A DNA stretch of 18,181 nt, from assembly GCF_026151205.1 (NCBI RefSeq), contig NC_087075.1, positions 16,178,571 to 16,196,751 on the forward strand. Reading direction: 5' to 3'. Source of the DNA: Bolinopsis microptera (lineage: Eukaryota; Ctenophora; Tentaculata; Lobata; Bolinopsidae). The notes under the pieces are model-generated. The model saw only the letters and a list, made by a program, of their open reading frames with translations. It was not told the origin of the DNA and did no database searches. Shown here one piece after another: positions 11,801-18,181 of the stretch (the stretch's first letter is position 1; each line of letters starts with the position of its first letter). A program made the translations under genes and the position numbers.

Positions 11801-14216
11801 AATAATGCCCTGTTCAATTCATCAAACAGATCTCCGCTCTATTTTATTCTAAAATCATTTTCTAATTTGGAGAGGGTTTATTAAAAACATACAACGGCTA
11901 ACATACTAGTAAGGGGAAAAGTGGTCGATTTAAGGGTTCCGTTGGATTTGAATGTTCACAAGGATTTCTCAACGGAATATGGTAGTTAGGACCCCTACGA
12001 ACATAATTAGACTTGTTGCCAATTTTGTATCTCAACAGAAACACCACTTTTACCACTTTTTACCACCTTTGTACCACTTTTCTGGTTTGCCAAATATCTT
12101 TAGTTGTGAACGTCGTAGAAGGCTGAAAATTAACCTAGAATGTTTATCTTATCAAGGAGTAAAACTTTTGTATCAAAAATTTTTACATTGGACAATCAGC
12201 TAATTGGATAATTACCAATTAGTTAATCACCAAAGAAAGTGAAAATTTTTTATTGGCTCAAAATGATTGAAATCGTTTGAAACACGGAGAAATGTAGTTT
12301 TTAGAAAAACTTCAAAAATTTTTCACTTAAAATTTTTTTTCGAGACTTCAAAAAAAAAGTTTGAAAATTTGAAAATATTTTTTTTCCGCCAAAAGTGATC
12401 GAATTGCATGAAACGTGGATAAAAATGCCTTGCAGAAAAATTTCGAAGATTTTTAGATTGAGGAATACTAAAATCATCAATATTTGAAGTTGGAGTTCAG
12501 TAAATCTCGACATATTTTAGTAATTAGGAATAGCTTAGCGGAAAGGGCTGGACCTGAAAAAGGTTAACCACAAAATATTAGAGTTTCGTAACTAATTACA
12601 ATACAGCTTTATCAAATTCCCACATAAAGAAACAGCACAAAAGGACCATTTAAGATCGAACCGATTTTACCTGCTGTACTATCATTTATTGATTTCAATG
12701 ATCAAAACCTCTGTCAATCTTGCCAATCTATACCGGGTATCTGAATGTACCGGACCTCTTATTTACCTCTATAATTAGACCCAGTTGTGCAAGAAATGCG
12801 ATTTCTCACAGGGGTTTCTTTAAACTGTGCACTTTTTATCACTCTCGCAACTCGCAAGAGGCCTGGTAAGTGGTATTATAGGAAGCGAGTGTAAATATAC
12901 CTTCCATCATCCATTGTGGCTTTTTTGTATTGTGAATGCGCATGCCGCTTCGTTTGCTATGCCATATACCTCGAAATAGCTAGATTTAGAGTAAACTGGT
13001 GGTAGCTGGGTGGTGCTAGCATGGATGTAGCAGAACGTAGCTACACGGGGTTTTCATTGGAGTTGGTTATTTTAATGGCCAAAGAGTGCCGGAACTAAAG
13101 TTACTTAAGATTGCAGTTTAGGGGCAGTGTAAACCACGGTGTAGTCAGGGACACAGAGCTACAGTGCAGGAGTACTGCAATAGAACAGTGCAAGTGATAC
13201 AGTCTGCAACAGTAAAACGCCGACGAAGCTAGACTTAGAGTGAACTGATGGAACTGGGTGGTACTAAAATGGAGTAGCAGAACGTACTACATGATGAAAA
13301 CAGGAAAACTAAGGCTGGTTGAGACCTAAAAAGATGTGAATCTGTCCTGATAGATCCAGTGAAGAGCGAGTAGCGAAGAGTTTGATCACTAACCTAAAGC
13401 TCTAAACAAGAAGAGGGCTAAAGAGACTCACTTTGATCAATAAATCCGGTACGGCAAGGTCTGTAGCCTTGATAAGAAGATACCATGAAGTAATTCATGC
13501 AGAAAAGTCGATTTATATAAAGGGTTTCGTTGGATCTAAAAAGGGTGGGTCAGTCTCTCTGTTTTCATAAGATTCTGATGAAATGCTGTTAAGCTCAGGA
13601 CGGTGATCTTTATAGGTCGGATAGCTGTATCTGGTTGCTTCCAGCCCACCCTTGTCGCTTGAAAATAAGTTCTCGCCCCACCTCTTCCAAAAATACAGTT
13701 ACCAGAGCAGGAAACTCTTCTTCCTCCTCTTCTTTCAACACAAACACAATCAGGTTCCAGCTACTCTCCTCCTCTGCAGCCACAATCTTATCTCCTTCTT
13801 CGGAGTTTTACTGTTGCAGACTGTATCACTTGCACTGTTCTTTTGCAGTACTCCTGCACTGTAGCTCTGTGTCCCTGACTACACCGTGGTTTACACTGCC
13901 CCTAAACTGCAATCTTAAGTAACTTTAGTTCCGGCACTCTTTGGCCATTAAAATAACCAACTCCAATGAAACCCCGTGTAGCTACGTTCTCACGTTCTGC
14001 TACATCCATGCTAGCACCACCCAGCTACCACCAGTTTACTCTAAATCTAGCTATTTCTAGCAACTTTTCAATGCTATCTCCACTCTATCCCGACCCTGGC
14101 AATGACATATGGGGTTATTCGAGGTATATGGCATAGCAAACGAAGCGGCATGCGCATTCACAATACAAAAAAGCCACAATGGATGATGGAAGGTATATAT
14201 ACACTCGCTTCCCTAT

Positions 14217-14247
<31 letters not shown>

Positions 14248-15909
14248 TATATACCAGGCCTCTTGCGAGTTGCGAGAGTGACAAAAAGTGCACAGTTTAA
14301 AGAAACCCCTGTGAGAAATCGCATTTCTTGCACAACTGGGTCTCATTATAGAGGTAAATAAGAGGTCCGTACATTCAGATACCCGTATAGATTGGCAAGA
14401 TTGACAGAGGTTTTGATCATAATAATCAATAAAATGATAGTACAGCAGGTAAAATCGGTTCGATCTTAAATGGTCCTTTTGTGCTGTTTCTTTATGTGGA
14501 ATTTGATAAATCTGTATTGTAATTAGTTATGAAACTCTAATATTGTTTGGTTAACCTTTTTCAGGTCCAGCCCTTCCGCTAAGCTATTCCTAATTACTAA
14601 ATATGTCGAGATTTACTGAACTCCAACTTCAAATATTGATGATTTTAGTATTCCCCAATCTAAAAATCTTCGAAGTTTTTCTGCAAAGCATTTTTATCCA
14701 CGTTACATGCAATTCGATCACTTTTGGCGGAAAAAAATATTTTCAAATTTTCAAACTTTTTTTTCAAGTCTCGAAAAAAAATTTTAAGTGAAAAATTTTA
14801 AGTGAAAAATTTTTGAAGTTTTTCTAAAAACTACATTTCTCCGTGTTTCAAACGATTTAAATCATTTTAAGCCAATAAAAAATTTTCACTTTTTTTGGTG
14901 ATTAACTAATTGGTAATTATCCAATTAGCTGATTGTCCGATGTAAAAATTTTTGATACAAAAGTTTTACTCCTTGATAAGATAAACATTCTAGGTTAATT
15001 TGCAGCCTTCTATGATGTTTCACAACTAAAGATATTTGGCAAACCAGAAAGGTGGTACAAAGGTGGTAAAAAGTGGTAAAAGTGGTGTTTCCGTTGAGAT
15101 ACAAAATTGGCAACAAGTCTAATTATGTTCGTAGGGGTCCTAACTACCATATTCCGTTGAGAAATCCTTGTGAACATTCGAATCCAACGGAATGCCACTT
15201 TTCCCCTTACTATACTTGAAATTTGGTATAATGCATAAATTCGACACCTAGTGAGTGTAGTGACACAATGTGATGAAGAGTTTTTAGCAACTGCTCCTTC
15301 ATAATATTTTGTGTCATTTCTCAAAAAAGTCACACTTTCTATGGTACACCCTGTATATGTCAAAATACATGTGTAAATCGTCTTCATCTTCTAATTACAC
15401 TAATTACATCTAATTACATCTTCTAATTACACTCTACTTCTTTCAGGTGGCAGATGTTGACTATCTGAGGGTTATATTCCACGTAGAGGGAACCAAGAGA
15501 TCTGGAGTGGTTTCCTGCGATCTTAAGAAGTCTAAAAACGGATGGAAGACTAGGTAGGCACAATATGAAGCAATATTACATTGTTTACAATTATTTTATT
15601 ATTCTATGGTAATTGTTGGAGTATTGCAATTAAATGTTTAGACGTGAGATTTTGTCGAACGTTTAAAAAGTTAAAGTTTAACTTTTTAAGTGCTCTTTGT
15701 TTCCTGGATATATTTTAAAGTGCGGTGAACTCTGGGCTGGGATCTTAGCTCTTATTCTATAATCCTTCAAATTCAGGTACATAATAATAAAACTGGACGG
15801 GTTTCCCCCCGGTAAGATAACGATAGAAGATAACAGACACGAGACAGACGCGGAGGATTTACCTGATATTGATTACAGCGATGTAGCCTTCTCCGAGGAG
15901 AATGAGTAA
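8867..15909 (+). CDS. TIMM21: Mitochondrial import translocase subunit Tim21, 6 exons
   Basis: Exons are 8867-8989, 10846-10956, 11176-11301, 11625-11744, 15447-15553 and 15777-15909. All introns are GT-AG with phases 0,0,0,0,2, and the product is 239 residues (human 248). Tim21 sits in the inner membrane, links TIM23 to TOM and respiratory complexes, and helps sort and assemble imported proteins. Residues 1-41 form an Arg-rich, acid-poor presequence (VHQRCVRHLASQVHL; VRYNSS suits a cleavage site). Residues 73-78 give the family motif TQKV before the membrane span. The single span is residues 88-106 (LFVIIGGCGIVLYLAYMVL). The intermembrane-space domain carries DKIKGYGD (138-145) and IEDNR (212-216). 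An acidic tail of 23 residues follows IEDNR, where the human protein ends almost at once. Exon 2 is the least conserved. The ATG at 8867 is favoured over 8800, which opens only a uORF. Confidence 0.93.
9111..9140. repeat. (CAATCAAAA)3 repeat at the LINE 5' border
   Basis: Three 9-bp units lie directly before the first recognisable LINE codon. This marks the 5' truncation point of the downstream LINE, and may have arisen during integration or have been the target. Confidence 0.85.
9141..9962 (+). CDS. LINE reverse transcriptase C-terminal fragment, open frame
   Basis: About 273 residues are open without a stop and form the RT thumb and C-terminal region of a non-LTR retrotransposon. Landmarks are IRWLQANKLSLN and KTKLMILD, then KYLGLIVDSRLTFNEHID, KISKRIGAMYRSKKLLP, LPHFDYLDTIWS, YMYRIINETC and finally NYLGTKAWNILPKSLREC. 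The catalytic FADD palm and the endonuclease are missing, so the copy is 5'-truncated and cannot move. It has no native start codon. The frame has no inactivating change, unlike the LINE at 2061-3369, which suggests a younger insertion. It lies in TIMM21 intron 1 in the sense direction. A CR1/L2-like assignment is likely but not proven. Confidence 0.85.
   Translation, partial: ELKLVIRWLQANKLSLNNEKTKLMILDSKPNLDAILVEICDDLTLVICETKSHKYLGLIVDSRLTFNEHIDNIKKKISKRIGAMYRSKKLLPLKFRKMFANALMLPHFDYLDTIWSRTYKKRLGELDIMYKKVAKIALDVNIRERSVNVYKNMGWLPLHLRRQVHLSSYMYRIINETCPKHFIGKFSYISGGSREAENCNLYTPKSRSHKEFNYLGTKAWNILPKSLRECDDVKKFSKLYKETLMNMVLTDENYQGDNSYDKFMIPPNTSQCI
9963..10590 (+). other. Probable 3' UTR of the intronic LINE
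   Basis: This sequence follows the RT stop codon. It contains a diverged tandem repeat (10237-10358) and ends in a (TTTA)n run around 10562-10582. The 3' border is not sharp. The short open frame at 9953-10180 resembles no protein I know. Confidence 0.5.
10237..10358. repeat. Diverged two-copy tandem repeat, unit about 60 bp
   Basis: Both copies read TGTAAATAG, then TTTGAC-AAGGG-TTACGT-TATTTTACCC, then GAGTT, at about 10242-10294 and 10305-10353. They differ at several positions. The pattern is typical of LINE 3' UTR repeats. Confidence 0.75.
11075..11170. repeat. Decamer minisatellite variant before TIMM21 exon 3
   Basis: The units are GGTGTTACCC, GGTGTTACTA and GGCGTTACCC, with an inverted GGTAAC at 11114-11119. 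They belong to the same family as the arrays in SNRPF intron 1 and upstream of the TIMM21 start. The array ends five bases before the exon 3 acceptor (AG at 11174-11175), so it occupies the normal place of the polypyrimidine tract. Confidence 0.8.
11763..11779. repeat. Poly-G tract (G17)
   Basis: A run of 17 G lies 18 bases inside TIMM21 intron 4, just after the donor at 11745. G-runs this long can form quadruplexes in the pre-mRNA, near the splice donor. Confidence 0.9.
13219..13804. other. Loop of the fold-back element
   Basis: This has no coding sequence. It holds two diverged direct echoes of arm sequence. 13228-13296 repeats the arm segment at 12979-13047 (GCTAGATTTAGAGTAAACTG against GCTAGACTTAGAGTGAACTG). 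GTCGATTTATATAAAGGGTT at about 13507 resembles the sequence just inside the left terminus (GTCGATTTAAGGGTTCCGTT at about 11925). The element therefore seems built by repeated internal duplication. Confidence 0.6.
14218..14247. repeat. Poly-C tract (C30)
   Basis: Thirty C lie in the right arm of the fold-back element. The left arm has ordinary sequence (TAAGTGGTATTATAGG) at the matching place, so the tract expanded after the arms separated. Overlapping proline/glycine-run frames on both strands are artefacts of it. Confidence 0.9.
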
Positions 15910-16442
15910 ATAAGCCTTGGGAGGGGGGCCGGGGATTGTGATCCTCTAAGACCTCTATTATTAAGTTATTAGAGTTCTGAGAATTTTAGTATTGGAGTTT
16001 GTTGCAGTAAATTTCTTTCCTATTTGAACTTAGTGTTAAAATAAGATTTTATGGAAGTTGATTATAACAAATGATAGAGTTTATTCTTTATTTTGTAAAT
16101 ATGGCATCAATGGGGTTAAATTAGTGAAACAATTTATCATACCAAGTCAAATACTTTGTCAAGCTGGAATAAGTATAAAGTTATCTCCTTAAATATTTAT
16201 TTTTTGTATTCGAAAATAACGATGAGAAACAATGTTTTATTTAAAATTTCAATAACTTTAAAGCACAGAAAATCGGATAGCCAAACATTTTATTTATGTC
16301 CACTGTCCAGTCTGTAAGTTTGTTTTTAAAAGAAGAAATTGGTAAAGTTTTTGTCGCTGAGCTTCTCCTTTTTTTCGGATAAATTTTGATTTTTATAGAT
16401 GTTCGTTTTGATAACAAGTTTAGTTTCAATTTGTTTTATTAG
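15910..16442. other. TIMM21 3' flank, no gene recognised
   Basis: This is AT-rich sequence after the TIMM21 stop. It should contain the 3' UTR and poly(A) site, but I see no canonical AATAAA close to the stop. The short minus-strand frame 16241-16429 matches nothing I recognise. Confidence 0.5.
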
Positions 16443-16650
16443 TTATGTGATATTCATAAAGAGAGTTGGAAGTATCCAGATGATCGCACAGTAAATCAGA
16501 TTGACCATGTCTGCTTCTCTACCAAGTGGAGTCACTTCTGTACTCAGTAAGAGCCTGCACTGTAGCTGTAGGGGTGCAGACATTGGCTCCGATAATTATC
16601 TGGTTCGGGGTCAATTTAAAATCAAACTTATGGAAGTTCAAAAATGAACG
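16443..16650 (+). pseudogene. LINE APE endonuclease remnant, frameshifted
   Basis: One frame (16443-16550) reads DIHKESWKYPDDRT and then VNQIDHVCFSTKW before a stop. A second frame, open from 16507, continues with CRGADIGSDNYLV and RGQFKIKL. Together these give the conserved end of an apurinic-type LINE endonuclease: W-x2-PD-x-RT-x-NQIDH, followed by RGAD-x-GSD-x-LV, where the SD pair and the final histidine (here N) belong to the active site. The break between the frames lies around 16535-16560. The pattern is closest to RTE/BovB-type elements. The left end is abrupt near 16440, so the copy lacks most of the endonuclease. Confidence 0.8.
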
Positions 16651-18181
16651 CAACACGTAAAGATCTCTCTGGCGATTGAGAAACGTCCCAAAAATTGGGG
16701 AAAACTGCAACCCTCTTTTAAAAATTTTTTTCCGCTGCTAACCAATGTATGGGGGAAAAACTTTTATGGAGAGTTGACATTAGTTTGTGAAACCACAAAT
16801 AAGTATCTTGGGGGGTACTGGTTAAAAAGCATCTGTCTCAGGGGAAAAACCCTTTTTGCCGGGAAATCATAAGATTAAATAGAAGGGGCCCCAGGGACGT
16901 AAAAAATAGGAAACAATACCTGGGCCCCCAAAAAAACAGAAGTGATGTAGAAAAGATGACGAGAATTATGCTCTTAGGGTTGCTGCAAAAATTGGGGGAA
17001 ATCTGCGGCCACCCACAGAGGGAAAATCTGTCAACGGGAAAAAAAATTTTTTCCCCGGGAAAACCGGGAAAACAACTGTTTTTCCCAAAATTAACCGTTT
17101 AAGATTTTGCTGATCCCTCTGTCCCTCTGCCAAAAAACAGTATGGGTTGGCCCCTTTTACTATAAGGCATTCCCTTTTAAAGGAAAAGTCAGTTCGTCGA
17201 TACAACGGTCAAATTTGGGAAATAACTCTGGGACGAGCCAAGGAGACATTTTAGGGGGCCCTCGCCCCCCCCCATTTTTTAATGCTCATAAATTTCTGCT
17301 GACAAAAAAAAGCTCAAAATGGTTTTTTTCACAAGTGTTAAATTTACATCTTTGAGTGCGCTTTTTACAAAATCACTGTGTGTTAGATAAAAATTATGAC
17401 TACTGTACTTTTACTAGATAACATGAGGAAGGTCTCAAAAACAAAATACCTTTTTTTTGGGTGGGCCCCGGGGGTTTTCATAATTAATGGTAAAAAAAAC
17501 TTGAGGCTAAGGAAAATAAAGAAACCTTTCAAGTCCCCAAAGGCCCAAGGGCCCCAAAAAAAACACTTGAACCTCATTGTTTGCTGTTTTTAAAAAACAA
17601 CAATGCAAACCCTGTTATATGACGGGTACTATTGACCGTGAGCTGTCTGCTGGATTCGGAAAAATTTTGAACCTTTAAAAAAGGGCCCAAAAAATAAACT
17701 GGGTGAAATTCCTGATATAGATCAGAAGGAGCGACGAGCTGGGAAAGCCCGCAACTGAAGAAATTGGGAAAACAACAAACGGGGGTTTAAAGGGCTTGCC
17801 CTCGAACGATTGAGGGGACCCAAACAAGTACACTAAGTACAAACCTTTTTAAAAAGTGGTGGCCCTCCAATTTTTTAATTTTTTGGGAAAAATTTCCTTT
17901 TTTAAAAAATGTTTTTACAACGACCCAACTTTAAACGAAAAGCAGGGGTAAGCAGTAAAGGGGGCGGTTTTTTTTTTATCATTTTTCTTAACATTTTAAA
18001 ATCATTAGTAATCCTAGATTGGTTTTTTTATTTAAATTTTATTAGGGCATCACCAAAACTTTTAAATTTTTTGGGGCGAGGTGGGGTTAAGAGCCCCAAA
18101 AAGCCCTTTCGCCGAACGTTCTTCATTTTTCGCCCCCTTTCCTCCCATCTATTTACTAGTTTTCTTGGGGGGCAAAATTTA
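16651..18181. other. Homopolymer-rich, probably low-quality sequence with LINE traces
   Basis: Runs of four to nine identical bases follow one another (for example GGGGCCCC, TTTTTTGGGG, CCCCAAAAAAAAC), unlike anything to the left. The pattern fits unresolved peaks in a read tail or an uncorrected contig end. Traces of the LINE begun at 16443 seem to continue, for example KISLAIEK after the endonuclease and SGTSQGDILG near 17220-17255, which resembles the RT motif SGVxQG. Frames break too often for any gene call. The short open frames at 16966-17593 are not credible genes. Confidence 0.6.

Larger units (their letters stand above)
11908..15211. mobile_element. Fold-back element with arms over 1.3 kb, 3304 bp
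   Basis: The left arm 11908-13218 and right arm 13805-15211 are inverted copies with scattered differences. They enclose a unique loop of 586 bp. The termini read AGTAAGGGGAAAAGTGG and its reverse complement. A likely 5-bp duplication, ATACT, flanks them (11903-11907 and 15212-15216). The right arm carries a C30 tract (14218-14247) and an extra segment of about 60 bp (about 14060-14120) missing from the left arm. There is no transposase; the open frames in the arms occur in both copies and are not protein-like. It fills most of TIMM21 intron 4. The superfamily is not assigned. Confidence 0.88.

Noticed and set aside
11952-12203. Frame repeated at 15010-15387 on the other strand (FTRISQRNMVVRTPTN)
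   Set aside because: Present twice because it lies in the fold-back arms; composition and lack of homology argue against coding.
13635-13922. Ser-rich 95-residue frame
   Set aside because: It crosses from the fold-back loop into the right arm and is low complexity.
14158-14361. Poly-Pro and poly-Gly frames
   Set aside because: Produced by translating the C30 tract on both strands.
16241-16429. Minus-strand frame with ISSFKNKL, slightly like a LINE C-terminus
   Set aside because: Too short and without the other C-terminal LINE landmarks.

Overview
This window is nuclear DNA from an animal, most likely an AT-rich, transposon-laden aquatic invertebrate. The evidence is spliced genes with GT-AG introns, several families of non-LTR retrotransposon, tRNA-derived SINE sequence, hAT-like and Harbinger-like non-autonomous elements and many homopolymers. 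I cannot place the phylum from sequence alone.

Two real host genes lie head to tail on the + strand about 600 bp apart, both reconstructed here exon by exon. SNRPF encodes the spliceosomal Sm protein F (3 exons, 5747-8269, 88 aa). TIMM21 encodes a subunit of the mitochondrial inner-membrane presequence translocase (6 exons, 8867-15909, 239 aa). Splice phases match at every junction. One product works in snRNP assembly and the other in mitochondrial protein import, so no shared pathway is implied. Both start codons lie just downstream of a 3'-splice-site-like AG.

Nearly everything else is mobile or repetitive. 1-1415 is intergenic with short repeats. 1416-4468 holds a tRNA-Gly-like SINE unit split by a 2.7 kb insertion that contains two different 5'-truncated LINE fragments meeting head to head; CGATC flanks the insertion. 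4469-5746 holds a Harbinger-like MITE and a perfect 78-bp palindrome just upstream of SNRPF. SNRPF intron 1 is mostly a 10-bp-unit minisatellite. Intron 2 carries a 1.6 kb hAT-like element with an 8-bp target duplication, itself split by a 0.6 kb MITE whose empty site survives in a paralogous repeat next door. TIMM21 intron 1 carries a LINE with an intact 272-residue RT C-terminal frame. Intron 4 carries a 3.3 kb fold-back element with arms of about 1.3 and 1.4 kb.

Right of TIMM21, 16443-16650 is an APE-type LINE endonuclease remnant. It grades into about 1.4 kb of sequence with inflated homopolymers that looks like poor-quality read tail rather than normal genome.

The most intriguing signals are three. 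First, one 10-bp minisatellite unit (GTTACTAGGT) recurs immediately upstream of three exon starts in two neighbouring genes. Second, a module of about 75 bp is shared by the otherwise unrelated hAT-like and fold-back elements. Third, small tandem duplications have copied the TIMM21 start-codon region and the SNRPF stop-codon region.
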